The notes below the pieces were generated by a model, which was not told the DNA's origin, ran no database searches, and was given only the letters and a program-made list of their open reading frames with translations. The translations under genes and the position numbers were made by a program. Positions 8,464 through 17,216 of a stretch of 64,000 bases of DNA are shown here, piece by piece. Numbering within the stretch: the first letter of the stretch is position 1; every line of letters starts with the position of its first letter. The stretch is from Halapricum salinum (lineage in GTDB: Archaea; Halobacteriota; Halobacteria; Halobacteriales; Haloarculaceae): the NCBI RefSeq assembly GCF_004799665.1, contig NZ_CP031310.1, positions 2,038,887 through 2,102,886 on the forward strand, read 5' to 3'.

Positions 8464-9552
8464 ATGGCATCGATAACAGAACTCCCCGTGCTGACGCTCC
8501 GATGGCTCAAACCCACCGTCGTGGACGAAACGGATCGGCTCGGTCTGGCACTCATTACGATCCAGACGCTTGTTCTTGTCGCGACGGCGGCCGCCTTCGC
8601 GACCCAGTCGGTCTGGACCATGCCGCTGTTGCTCGCGTTCTTGTTCGTCAGTGCGACCGTGTGGGTGACACGCCAGGCCGCCGCCGCCCGAACGCTCACC
8701 TTCTTGATGACGATTTCGACGGTCGTCACGCTCGGTCTGATCGCCTTTTTCCTGTTCGCAGAAGCCATTCCCGTCTTCGAGCGGATGGGCGTTCGCATCC
8801 TCCTCCCGCTCGAAGGCGAGATGTGGGATCCCAATACGAACACGTTCTCGCTGGTTCCGATGATCTGGGGGACGGCGATCACGACGATCGTCGCGATTCT
8901 GGTCGCCGGCCCACTCGGGGTCGCCGGCGCGCTGTTCATCAGCGAGATCGCACCCGAGCAAGTCCGCGAGATAGTCAAGCCCGGCGTCGAGATTTTGGCC
9001 GGGATCCCCTCGATCGTCTACGGGTTCATCGGGTTCACGATCATCAATCCATACGTGAGTTCCGAACTCTCGACGGGCTTCGGCGCACTGCTGCCGATCG
9101 GCGTCGTCATCGGCTTCATGGCGCTGCCGACCGTGGTCTCGGTCGCCGAAGACGCCATCTCCACAGTCCCGGAATCGATGAAAAGCGGCGCGCTCGCGAT
9201 GGGCGCGACCGACTGGCAGACGATGAAGAGCGTCACCGTTCCGGCCGCCTTCTCGGGTATCTCTGCTGCCGTCTTGCTCGGACTCGGCCGGGCGATCGGC
9301 GAGACGATGGCGGCGACGGTGATGATCGCCCACGTCAAGGAACTCCCCCAGCCGGCCTACGACGTCTTCGACAGCGGTGAGACGCTGACGACGCTGATCG
9401 CAGGCAACTTCGGCCCGGCAGTCGGGACAGAGTACCTCCTCAGCGCACTGTTCGCCGCGGGGGTCGTCCTGTTCCTGATCGTCACCGCGATCAGCATCAC
9501 GTCCCAGTACATCGAGGAACGGATGAAACGAAAACTCGGAGGTGAGGTATGA
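8464..9552 (+). CDS. pstC: phosphate ABC transporter permease PstC
   Basis: The 362-residue membrane protein has two N-terminal helices (about 25-65), a third near 80, then the MetI-like permease domain with five to six helices. The EAA-type loop contacting PstB is visible as MGATDWQTMKSVTVPAAFSG (about residue 240), followed by GRAIGETMAATV, typical of PstC. Its last bases overlap the pstA ATG by 4 bp, so the two permease subunits are coupled. Length is near the family norm with an extra N-terminal hairpin. Confidence 0.95.
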   Translation: MASITELPVLTLRWLKPTVVDETDRLGLALITIQTLVLVATAAAFATQSVWTMPLLLAFLFVSATVWVTRQAAAARTLTFLMTISTVVTLGLIAFFLFAEAIPVFERMGVRILLPLEGEMWDPNTNTFSLVPMIWGTAITTIVAILVAGPLGVAGALFISEIAPEQVREIVKPGVEILAGIPSIVYGFIGFTIINPYVSSELSTGFGALLPIGVVIGFMALPTVVSVAEDAISTVPESMKSGALAMGATDWQTMKSVTVPAAFSGISAAVLLGLGRAIGETMAATVMIAHVKELPQPAYDVFDSGETLTTLIAGNFGPAVGTEYLLSALFAAGVVLFLIVTAISITSQYIEERMKRKLGGEV

Positions 9553-12005
9553 GCGAAGCGTACGACAGACAGCTCGTCGCCGAGGGATCCTCTCCGTACG
9601 AGCGAGTCGCCGCCGGCACAGTCGCGATCGCGTTCCTGGTGATGTTCGGGGCGATCTTCGCGCTGTTCGGTCGCCAGCCTGTCGACGCCGCGTTCGCGGG
9701 CCAGCCGCTGTATCGCTGGTTCGGTCTCGGCCTGCTCGCCCTCGGCGTATCCACGCTGGGGCTGGGTGTCATCTCGCGGCTGGAGTACGTCGAGACCGCT
9801 CCCAGCCGCGTTGGCGGTCTCTTCACGGGACTCATCTTCGGCAGTCTGTGGGCGGTCGCGGCCGGGTTTGCCGCCGCGAACACGCTCGGGCTGGGGCAGG
9901 GCGGCTGGCTCTTCGTCGCCCCGCTCGCGGGGCTCACTGCTGTCGGATTCTCGATCGTGACTCGCGAGGACCTCTCCTCGACGGTCCCAGTCGGCCTGCT
10001 GCTGGTCTTCGCCGGCGTCGTCGTCCTCGCCGGCTTGTTCGGGCCGACCTGGACCTGGTCGCCCCCGGACATCTCCGCGACGTTCCCGGCCGGCATCGTC
10101 GTCCCCTCGCTGTCGTTCCTGTTGGTACTGCTCGGCGGCTGGACCGCCGGCAAGGCCTACGCTGGATTCGGGACGCGTGGCCGACAGACGGGCGCGTATC
10201 TGCTGATCTCGCTGGTCGTCGTGGCCGTCCTCGGCGTGCTGGTCGCGTTGATCGCGTACATCACTTCGAAAGGCCTCGGCATCACCGTCGAGAACCTCTC
10301 GCTCGGGTCCGCGACGGGGCTGCTCGTCGCGGTGACGCTGTTGGTCGCGCTCGCGAGTCGCGAGGCCTGGACGGTCGAGTTCGACCTCACGTCGCCAATC
10401 GCGTTCGTGGGTGCCGTCCTCCGAGTCAGTATTCTCACGGTCCTCAGCCTGCTCGCCCTCCTGTTCACTGGTGTTCTCGCCGCTGGACAGTCAGTCACTG
10501 CCGGTGGCGTCACCCTCACGCCCTCGACGCGGATCGGAACCGGGTTCGCGTTCCTCTCCGTGTTGCTGTTGTTCGTCCTCGCTCGACGACAGTACGACGG
10601 CATCGACGTCCTGAGCGAACGGGACACGCTCCCCGAAAATCTCCGTTCCGGGCTCCTGATCGGGTGGCTCGTGCTGGCAGGCGTCGCCGGGTTCGGGCTG
10701 ATCACTGGCGTCGCCGACGAGCCGATCGCCTTCGTCGGGACGACGCTCGTCTCCGCCGTCGCCGTCGTCCTGGCTGCCTATCCGCTCGTCCTGCTGGGCC
10801 AGCGTCTCGCAGCCGGCGAGTCGATCCGATCCGCGGCGGTCGCGCCAGTGGCCGAACTCCGACTCGCGGTCACTGCGGGACTCGGCTATCTGGTGTTGGC
10901 GCTGTGGATCACTGTCACGACCGGCGTCGTCGCGGTCGCGGGGACACAGCTCGGCCCGCTCGTCGGCGTGGTCGCGCTCGCGACGGCCGCACAGCTCGTC
11001 GCGCTCTGTTTCGCGATCTACGCCGTCGTCCTCGCTGCCGAGTACGTCCGTGGCGAGCCTGCCGGTGAGACGCGAGACGACGCGCTCGCGCAGGCACAGC
11101 TCGCGACTGTCGGTCTGACCGGCGCGTTGACGGTCCTGCTGGCTCACACCGTGCTGACGATGAACGAACTGGTCTTCTTCGATCTGGTCACGATCACGCC
11201 GTTCGGCGCGCTGGACTGGCCGTTCGTGATGAACGTCTCCAGCGGCCTCGGAATCCAGCCAGGCGTCCTGCCCGCCATCGTCGGCACGGTCTGGCTGGTC
11301 GCTGGCGCGGTCCTGTTTGCCGTCCCGCTCGCGCTCGGTGCGGCGGTCTACCTCACGGAGTACGCCGAGGAGAGCCTCCTCACCCGGATCGTCGAGATCG
11401 CCACCAACGGCCTCTGGAGTACGCCCAGCATCGTCTTCGGGCTGTTCGTGCTGGCGTTTATCGTCCCGCGATTCGGTAACACGCCGTCGCTGTTCGCGGG
11501 CCAGCTCGCGCTCGGATTCATGCTCATGCCGCTCGTGCTCATCACGAGCCGTGAGGCGCTCAAGAGCGTCCCCGACGAGTACCGTGACGCCAGCGCCGCC
11601 CTCGGCGTGAGCAAGTGGGAGACGATCCGATCCGTGGTGATTCCGGCCGCCATGCCGGGTGTCATCACCGGCGTCATCCTCGGCGTCGGTCGGATCGCTG
11701 GTGAAACCGCACCGATCCTGCTGGTGACTCGGGGGCCGAACTTCCCGAGTCAGGCACCGCGAATCCTGGAGAGTTTCCAGGTTTCGACGAGTCTCCAGCC
11801 CCCGTTCCTCCACGTGACTAATCCTGCGCTGATCGAACGGGCGAGCGCCCTGCCGTATCAGGTCTATGCCGTCATCTCCGCCGGCGTGGGCGAACGCGAG
11901 GCCTTCGGCTGGGGGACGGCGCTCGTCCTCCTCGCCGTCGTCCTCTCGTTCTACGCGATCGGCATCGTCTCGCGGCGCTACTTCAGGAGGAAACTCGAAC
12001 AATGA
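9549..12005 (+). CDS. pstA: phosphate ABC transporter permease PstA with a large membrane extension
   Basis: The C-terminal quarter (about residues 575-818) is a normal PstA permease domain, with [15 protein letters not shown], the EAA loop [20 protein letters not shown] and [12 protein letters not shown]. In front lie about 570 residues with roughly a dozen hydrophobic helices not found in bacterial PstA (about 280-300 residues). Helix-rich blocks appear at about 20-250, 265-380 and 390-530, joined by short loops. The open frame is continuous, with no internal stop or shift, and codon use matches the neighbours. It overlaps pstC and pstB by 4 bp each. The role of the extension is unknown. 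Confidence 0.92.
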   Translation: MSEAYDRQLVAEGSSPYERVAAGTVAIAFLVMFGAIFALFGRQPVDAAFAGQPLYRWFGLGLLALGVSTLGLGVISRLEYVETAPSRVGGLFTGLIFGSLWAVAAGFAAANTLGLGQGGWLFVAPLAGLTAVGFSIVTREDLSSTVPVGLLLVFAGVVVLAGLFGPTWTWSPPDISATFPAGIVVPSLSFLLVLLGGWTAGKAYAGFGTRGRQTGAYLLISLVVVAVLGVLVALIAYITSKGLGITVENLSLGSATGLLVAVTLLVALASREAWTVEFDLTSPIAFVGAVLRVSILTVLSLLALLFTGVLAAGQSVTAGGVTLTPSTRIGTGFAFLSVLLLFVLARRQYDGIDVLSERDTLPENLRSGLLIGWLVLAGVAGFGLITGVADEPIAFVGTTLVSAVAVVLAAYPLVLLGQRLAAGESIRSAAVAPVAELRLAVTAGLGYLVLALWITVTTGVVAVAGTQLGPLVGVVALATAAQLVALCFAIYAVVLAAEYVRGEPAGETRDDALAQAQLATVGLTGALTVLLAHTVLTMNELVFFDLVTITPFGALDWPFVMNVSSGLGIQPGVLPAIVGTVWLVAGAVLFAVPLALGAAVYLTEYAEESLLTRIVEIATNGLWSTPSIVFGLFVLAFIVPRFGNTPSLFAGQLALGFMLMPLVLITSREALKSVPDEYRDASAALGVSKWETIRSVVIPAAMPGVITGVILGVGRIAGETAPILLVTRGPNFPSQAPRILESFQVSTSLQPPFLHVTNPALIERASALPYQVYAVISAGVGEREAFGWGTALVLLAVVLSFYAIGIVSRRYFRRKLEQ

Positions 12006-12937
12006 CAGAGATGAACATCGACACCGCGACCGAGGAATCGCAGACGACCGACACCGACCAGACGGCAGAGACCGCGACGGTCACCACCAGCGGCGAGAGC
12101 GTCGAGGAGACCCGCGACGCCTGGACGGACTACCGCGTCGCCGGCACGCCCATCATGTCCGCCGAGGACCTGAACGTCTATTACGGCGACGACCACGCGC
12201 TCAAGGACATCTCGATGGAGATTCCCGAGAAGAGCGTCACCGCACTCATCGGCCCCTCGGGCTGTGGGAAGTCGACGTACCTGCGGTGTCTGAACCGGAT
12301 GAACGACCGGATCAAGGCCGCTCGTGTCGAAGGCTCGGTCGAGTTCGACGGCCAGAATATCTACCAGCCCGGCACGAACCTGGTCGAACTCCGCAAGCGC
12401 GTCGGGATGGTCTTTCAGGAGCCCAACCCCTTCCCGAAGTCGATCCGGGACAACATCGCCTACGGCCCGCGCAAGCACGGCGAGATCAACCGCGGGCTCG
12501 TCGCCCGGATGCTCGGTCGCGACGAGAAGGACAAAGAAGACGAACTCGTCGAGCGCTGTCTCCGGCAAGCGGCCCTCTGGGACGAAGTCAAAGACCGGCT
12601 GGACGACAACGCGCTGGGCCTCTCGGGTGGCCAACAACAGCGGCTCTGTATCGCTCGCGCGCTGGCGACCGATCCCGAAGTTTTGCTGATGGACGAGCCC
12701 GCCAGTGCGCTCGACCCCATCGCGACCTCGAAGATCGAGGACCTCATCGAGGAACTGGCCGAGGACTACACGGTCGTCGTCGTCACCCACAACATGCAGC
12801 AGGCCGCCCGCATTTCCGATCAGACCGCCGTCTTCCTCACCGGCGGCGAGCTGGTCGAGTACGACGACACCGAGAAGATCTTCGAGAACCCCGAGAGCCA
12901 GCGTGTCGAGGACTACATCACCGGGAAGTTCGGGTAA
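12002..12937 (+). CDS. pstB: phosphate ABC transporter ATP-binding protein PstB
   Basis: The 311-residue ATPase powers phosphate uptake. Walker [10 protein letters not shown] lies at about 84-92, the Q-loop in [13 protein letters not shown] (about 138), the signature LSGGQQQR at about 206, Walker [14 protein letters not shown] at about 226, and the switch histidine in [12 protein letters not shown] at about 260. A 50-residue Thr/Glu-rich N-terminal tail precedes the usual start, which is common in haloarchaeal PstB. The ATG overlaps the pstA stop. Confidence 0.97.
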   Translation: MTEMNIDTATEESQTTDTDQTAETATVTTSGESVEETRDAWTDYRVAGTPIMSAEDLNVYYGDDHALKDISMEIPEKSVTALIGPSGCGKSTYLRCLNRMNDRIKAARVEGSVEFDGQNIYQPGTNLVELRKRVGMVFQEPNPFPKSIRDNIAYGPRKHGEINRGLVARMLGRDEKDKEDELVERCLRQAALWDEVKDRLDDNALGLSGGQQQRLCIARALATDPEVLLMDEPASALDPIATSKIEDLIEELAEDYTVVVVTHNMQQAARISDQTAVFLTGGELVEYDDTEKIFENPESQRVEDYITGKFG

Positions 12938-12993
12938 CTGCAACGTCTGCGAGAACACCAACTTACATCACCACCCCCATCGGACTCAAAACC

Positions 12994-13674
12994 ATGCCAC
13001 GAGAATCCTATCAGGCGAAACTCGACGACCTGCGCGAGGACGTCCTCTACATGAGCGAGGTCGTCCTCGACCGCGTCCGCCAGGGACTCGAAGCCCTGCA
13101 ATCGAAAGACGAACAGCTCGCCCAGCAGATTATCGACGGCGACAGCGAGATCAACCAGCTCTATCTCGACCTCGAACGGGACTGTGTCGACCTGCTGGCC
13201 CTCCAGCAGCCAGTCGCCGGCGACCTGCGATTCATCGCCGCCTCGTTCAAGATCATCACCGATCTGGAACGCATCGGCGATCTGGCGACGAACCTCGGCG
13301 AGTACACGCTGGAGGCCGACCGCGAGATGTACCCCGAGGTCGACATCCAGGCCATCGGCGACGCCGTCGTCGAGATGGTCGAAGAGTCGATGGACGCCTA
13401 CGCCGAGGAAAACATCGACGCGACGTTCGACATCGCCGCGCGCGACGACGAGATCGACGACCTCTGTGCGAACGCCTCCGACGCGGTCGTCCGAGACCTC
13501 ATCGAACGCGAGATCGACGACCAGACCTCCGAGGAAGAGATCGAACGCCTCATGGCCGACGTCTCCCGTCTCCTGCTGACGATCCGGGACCTCGAACGGA
13601 TCGGCGACCACGCCGTCAATATCGCCGCCCGGACGCTGTATATGGCCGAGAACGACGACGAACTGATCTACTAA
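12994..13674 (+). CDS. phoU: phosphate signalling protein PhoU
   Basis: The 226-residue all-helical protein has the two classic PhoU repeats. Each contains the metal-binding motif: ITDLERIGDLATNLGEY (about 86-102) and IRDLERIGDHAVNIAAR (about 197-213). It begins MPRESYQAKLDDLREDVLYM, the canonical PhoU opening. It follows pstB by 56 bp and ends the operon. PhoU proteins restrain Pst transport when phosphate is sufficient. Unlike the protein at 5968 it has no DNA-binding domain. Confidence 0.95.
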   Translation: MPRESYQAKLDDLREDVLYMSEVVLDRVRQGLEALQSKDEQLAQQIIDGDSEINQLYLDLERDCVDLLALQQPVAGDLRFIAASFKIITDLERIGDLATNLGEYTLEADREMYPEVDIQAIGDAVVEMVEESMDAYAEENIDATFDIAARDDEIDDLCANASDAVVRDLIEREIDDQTSEEEIERLMADVSRLLLTIRDLERIGDHAVNIAARTLYMAENDDELIY

Positions 13675-13696
13675 GAACCCACTTTTTACTGCGTCG

Positions 13697-13728
13697 GGTT
13701 CGAGTCGCGCCGGAGGCGCGCTCGAACC
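13697..13728. terminator. strong stem-loop after phoU
   Basis: Arms GGTTCGAG (13697-13704) and CTCGAACC (13721-13728) enclose a second perfect helix, CGCGCC (13706-13711) with GGCGCG (13715-13720). One T bulges and the loop is GGA, so 14 base pairs form. It begins 23 bp after the phoU stop, just past a T5 tract (13683-13687). It probably marks or protects the 3' end of the pst operon mRNA; archaeal termination itself would rely on the T tract. Confidence 0.55.
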
Positions 13729-13885
13729 ACTCCTTGCAAAAACTTGGGGAAAAACGACCTCGACCTCACGGCTTCGCCGCTCGGTCGAGTGAAACGGCGC
13801 TCACTGTCTCGCGGTTTCACCGCTCGACTTTCCGAAATCGCGCAGCGACCTCGCTACCGCCCGCGCCGTATGCTCGACTCTTCTG

Positions 13886-14638
13886 CTACCGCTCTTTCTC
13901 CAGCACCGCCACGTACTGCCCGCCTTCTCCGCGATAGGTTTCGGTCCGGGTCCACGCCGTCCCCGCCAGCACGTCGTCCATCTCCGCGGGCGAGACCAGC
14001 AGGTAGTCGAACCACTCCGTGCTGTGGGTCTTGTACCGCGTCCGGATCCGGAGCGCACCGGGGAGCAGGCCGCGCTCGCGGTTATACTCGTGGTAGCTCC
14101 GGTGGTACTCGTCGATATTCTCGTAGATGTCGCGACTCTCGGCGATAATCCGGGCGTCCTCGGTCGTGACCGTCGCCAGCGCGTCGAGCACCTCCGGAGC
14201 TGTGTCGGCCGTGCCGACCAGCCCGAAGTTGTTACCCAGCATGAGCACCGTCTCGAAGGTGTCCGAATCGAACGCCTCGCCCACGTCGGCCACATCACAC
14301 GCCCGAACATTCTCGACGCCGCGCTCGCGGCTCACTTCGACCGCACCGGCCGAGACGTCGATCCCGACCATGTCGTGGCCCTGTCCCTGGGCATACAGCG
14401 CGTGTCGGCCAGCGCCACAGCCGACGTCGAGGACGCGGCCCCGGAGGTGGTCGAGGCCAGCGTGCAGGTGATCTCCCCACTCCTCGTACTCGCTGAAGTA
14501 CATCTCCGGCCCGCCCGAGGGCGCGATGAATCCGTCGTCGCGCTCGACGATCTCGAAGCCCTCCTCGTCCTCGTAGTAGTCCCGTATCGCTTTGCCGTAG
14601 GCGTCGCCTTCGTCTGGAACCTCGGCAGTGTCGTCCAT
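13886..14638 (-). CDS. class I SAM-dependent methyltransferase
   Basis: The 250-residue protein has the Rossmann-type SAM-binding motif I, RVLDVGCGAGRHALYA (about residues 68-83). It is followed by the acidic motif II VGIDVSAGAVEVSRERG (about 91) and a motif-III-like DTFETVLMLGNNFGL (about 125). The N-terminal 45 residues (GKAIRDYYEDEEGFEIVERDDG) may cap the substrate site. The family methylates small molecules, proteins or RNA; the substrate is not evident. It is 55 bp downstream of radB on the same strand and faces phoU. Confidence 0.88.
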   Translation of the reverse strand: MDDTAEVPDEGDAYGKAIRDYYEDEEGFEIVERDDGFIAPSGGPEMYFSEYEEWGDHLHAGLDHLRGRVLDVGCGAGRHALYAQGQGHDMVGIDVSAGAVEVSRERGVENVRACDVADVGEAFDSDTFETVLMLGNNFGLVGTADTAPEVLDALATVTTEDARIIAESRDIYENIDEYHRSYHEYNRERGLLPGALRIRTRYKTHSTEWFDYLLVSPAEMDDVLAGTAWTRTETYRGEGGQYVAVLEKER

Positions 14639-14693
14639 ACACTCGCGTCTCGTGGATTGCTGAAAAACATCGACGGTGGTGTGAGACTCGCTC

Positions 14694-15377
14694 TCAGACC
14701 TGTTCGACGCCCTCGAGACCGTCGCCGGTGATCTGGAAGCGCGCGGTGTCGCCGGCGGCCTTCGACTGATGTTTTTCCAGCGTCGCCCGCCGGTTCCCGC
14801 CGCGGAAGCGATCGAGCCGCAGGATGACGGCCGACCAGTGATTCAGGGTGTGCCCGCCCAGCGCCCGTGTTCCGTCGCTGTCGGGATCGGTGTAGACCTG
14901 ATTGGTGAACGCGACGCCGATGTCGTGTTTGCGGGCCTGACCGAGCAGGTGGGTGAGCTGGCGGGCCACGTCCCGCAGGGCCTCGCCACCGTCCTGGTCG
15001 TCACGTTCGAGTCGATAGAAGCCCGTCGCACTGTCGAGGACGATCACCTCGACCTGACTCGCGAGGTCGGCGGCGTCCTTGACGGCCTGCTCCTGCTCTT
15101 CGAAGGTCGTCGCCTCGGAGATGATGATGTTCGAAGCGATCTCGTCGACGTCGCCGCGGGCGCTGGCGAGTTGCTCCATCCGGTCGGGCGAGATTCCTTC
15201 AGTGTCGATCAACAGGGCAGAGTCGCCCGCGGCGGCGACTTCGATGGCGGCTCCGAGCGCGAGGTTGGTCTTGCCGGCGGCTGGCTGGCCGTATATCTGG
15301 GTGACGGCGCTCCGTGGGAGCCCCCCACCCAGTAGCTCGTCGATCGGCGAACAGCCTGTCGAAATCGGCTCTGTCAC
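14694..15377 (-). CDS. radB: DNA repair and recombination protein RadB
   Basis: RadB is the archaeal RadA/Rad51 paralogue that assists recombination. It lacks the N-terminal DNA-binding domain of RadA. The 227-residue product begins (M)TEPISTGCSPIDELLGGG, continues with Walker A GQPAAGKTN (residues 30-38) and Walker B VEVIVLDSATGFYRLE (about 108), then FTNQVYTD. I chose the GTG at 15377 because known RadB proteins start at this point; an in-frame GTG at 15410 would add eleven residues without conservation. It is divergent from the RNase H-like gene at 15485. Confidence 0.93.
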   Translation of the reverse strand: MTEPISTGCSPIDELLGGGLPRSAVTQIYGQPAAGKTNLALGAAIEVAAAGDSALLIDTEGISPDRMEQLASARGDVDEIASNIIISEATTFEEQEQAVKDAADLASQVEVIVLDSATGFYRLERDDQDGGEALRDVARQLTHLLGQARKHDIGVAFTNQVYTDPDSDGTRALGGHTLNHWSAVILRLDRFRGGNRRATLEKHQSKAAGDTARFQITGDGLEGVEQV

Positions 15378-15484
15378 GGCTGTGGATTGGGTGGGCCCGG
15401 TCAAAAACACTCGTACTCGCGGGCACGGTCTTCGCTCCTGCGGACAACGGCTACTGGTAAGTACGAGCGCCCGAAAGATCGGGT

Positions 15485-16213
15485 GTGATCGTCGTCGCGA
15501 CCTCGGACTTCGAAGTCTATCACGGCGTGGTCCAGGCGCTGCGGGACCGCAGCGTCGAATTCACCACGATCGAACCCGACGACCCGCTGCCGGAACGAAC
15601 CTCGCTGGTGATCGTCGGACCCGAAGAGACAGTCGATGCGCCCGCAGACGTGCCCGTCGTCACGGCCCGACCGGGCGCCCCGCGCCGCGCAGTCGAGGAC
15701 GCGCTCGCACGGCTCCGCGGGGGCGACGGCCGGACAGTCGTCGGGATCGATCCCGGTGAGAAGCCCGGGATCGCGGTACTGGTCGGTGACGTGGTGGTCG
15801 CGGCTTTCCAGGTCCCGCCGAGCGACGCCGCCGAAGTCGTCCACCGCGAAGTCGAAGACGCCGTCGACCCCATCGTTCGGATCGGCGACGGCGCGCGACT
15901 GATCGGCGGTCGGATCATCGACGACATCGATGCGCCCGTCGAACTGGTCGACGAGACGGGGACGACGCCCTATCTCGGGACCGGCACCCGCGGCATGGGC
16001 GACGTGCTCGCCGCGGCCAACATCGCCCGGATCGAGGGCGAACCCACCGACTCTCGGGAGATCGAACCCACCGCTGGCGAGATCCAGCGAATCAAAGACC
16101 GCTCGCGCGAAGAGAGTGAGAAAAACCGTGCGATCGACGAGACACTCGCACGCCGCGTCGCCGTCGGTGACCTCACGATCGAAGAGGCTCTCGCCGAACA
16201 CCGCGACGAGTAG
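15485..16213 (+). CDS. RNase H-fold (RuvC-like) archaeal protein of unknown function
   Basis: The 242-residue protein has two parts. Residues 1-70 form a Rossmann-like alpha/beta segment starting IVVATSDFEVYHGVVQAL. From about 84 there is TVVGIDPGEKPGIAVLVGD, which resembles the first catalytic strand of RuvC/YqgF-type RNase H folds (an Asp in a GIDPG turn). A later DDIDAPVELVDETGTT and GTRGMGDVLAAANIAR could be the last strand and helix. A charged C-terminal helix follows. Starts at GTG 15485. Its position opposite radB suggests nucleic-acid processing, but no activity is known to me. Confidence 0.75.
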   Translation: MIVVATSDFEVYHGVVQALRDRSVEFTTIEPDDPLPERTSLVIVGPEETVDAPADVPVVTARPGAPRRAVEDALARLRGGDGRTVVGIDPGEKPGIAVLVGDVVVAAFQVPPSDAAEVVHREVEDAVDPIVRIGDGARLIGGRIIDDIDAPVELVDETGTTPYLGTGTRGMGDVLAAANIARIEGEPTDSREIEPTAGEIQRIKDRSREESEKNRAIDETLARRVAVGDLTIEEALAEHRDE

Positions 16214-16282
16214 ACAACTCCTTGCACACTCGTTTCCGGTTCACTAATCACTATTAAACGTGAATGAAATGGTTTCGGTGTC

Positions 16283-17209
16283 ATGGGGCACGATGACACA
16301 CTTCGTGGCGAGGACACAGCACGGGGCACAGATCGACGTGACTTCCTCCGGACGGCGGGGGCGACGGCGCTGGCGGCCGGCGGGCTCGCGGCGACGGCTG
16401 GACAGGCGGCGGCGTTCGACGGCGACGACGGTGACATCCAGGGCGCGCCGGACTATCCGCGAGCGACGACACGCGGGCACTTCGACATCCACTGGTGGTA
16501 CGGCGACCAGCTGACAGACGGGCACAACGCAGTCGACTACGATACTGTCGGGGCCATCCCGGGCTTCGACACGTCGGGATCACCGAGCGAGGTGGTCGTC
16601 GCGGTCCACGGCTGGCGCACTGCTAAATCCGACGCACCGGATCACTTCGCCACCGTCTCGGCCTCGCTGTCGAACAACGGCTACGACGCGCCGGTCGTGG
16701 GCTATAGCTGGGACTCGGACACGAGCACGACCGACTGGTGGCCCGCAACCGACATCGCCGAGCGCAACGGCCCGAAACTCGCGCACTTCCTGTTGGACTA
16801 CGCGGCCCGGTGTCCCGGCACGTCGTTCCGCCTGACCGGGCACTCGCTCGGGGCCCGAGTGGTGCTGGAAGCGATCAAGAGTCTCAATTCCTGGGGGTAT
16901 CGTGACGTCCTGACGTCAGCGACGCTGCTCGGTGGTGCCGCGGACAACGATTCGGTCTCGACCGACGGCGAGTACGGCGACGACATCGCAGCCGCTGTCG
17001 GGCGGTTCGACAACTTCTGGAAATCCGGCGACGACGTATTGAACTGGGCCTACTCGACGGGTGAGTTCGATTCGGCGGTCGGCGAGGAGGGCTGTGAGGG
17101 CGCTCCGCCTGTGAACTACACCGACCACAACGTCGACTACGTGCCGGATCACTTCTCGTATCACGAACCCGGCGACGGCTGTATGCCGGCAGTCGTCGAG
17201 ACGTTCTGA
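16283..17209 (+). CDS. Tat-exported alpha/beta hydrolase
   Basis: The 308-residue protein has a twin-arginine signal, DRRDFLRTAGATALAAGGLA (about residues 17-36), with a likely cleavage after AAA near residue 45 and no lipobox Cys, so it is secreted. The mature part has the oxyanion segment VVVAVHGWRT (about 106), the nucleophile elbow GHSLGARVV with Ser near residue 188, a candidate acid Asp after LLGGAADNDS, and a C-terminal histidine in DHFSYH. The acidic, Trp-rich mature sequence suits activity in salt. Lipase, esterase and related activities all fit; the substrate is not known. It converges on larC with 7 bp between them. Confidence 0.85.
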   Translation: MGHDDTLRGEDTARGTDRRDFLRTAGATALAAGGLAATAGQAAAFDGDDGDIQGAPDYPRATTRGHFDIHWWYGDQLTDGHNAVDYDTVGAIPGFDTSGSPSEVVVAVHGWRTAKSDAPDHFATVSASLSNNGYDAPVVGYSWDSDTSTTDWWPATDIAERNGPKLAHFLLDYAARCPGTSFRLTGHSLGARVVLEAIKSLNSWGYRDVLTSATLLGGAADNDSVSTDGEYGDDIAAAVGRFDNFWKSGDDVLNWAYSTGEFDSAVGEEGCEGAPPVNYTDHNVDYVPDHFSYHEPGDGCMPAVVETF

Positions 17210-17216
17210 GAGCGCG

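Noticed and set aside
13697-13728. T-loop-like GGTTCGAG resembling a tRNA TpsiC arm
   Set aside because: The flanking bases pair with each other as a simple hairpin; no acceptor, D or anticodon stem can be built around it.
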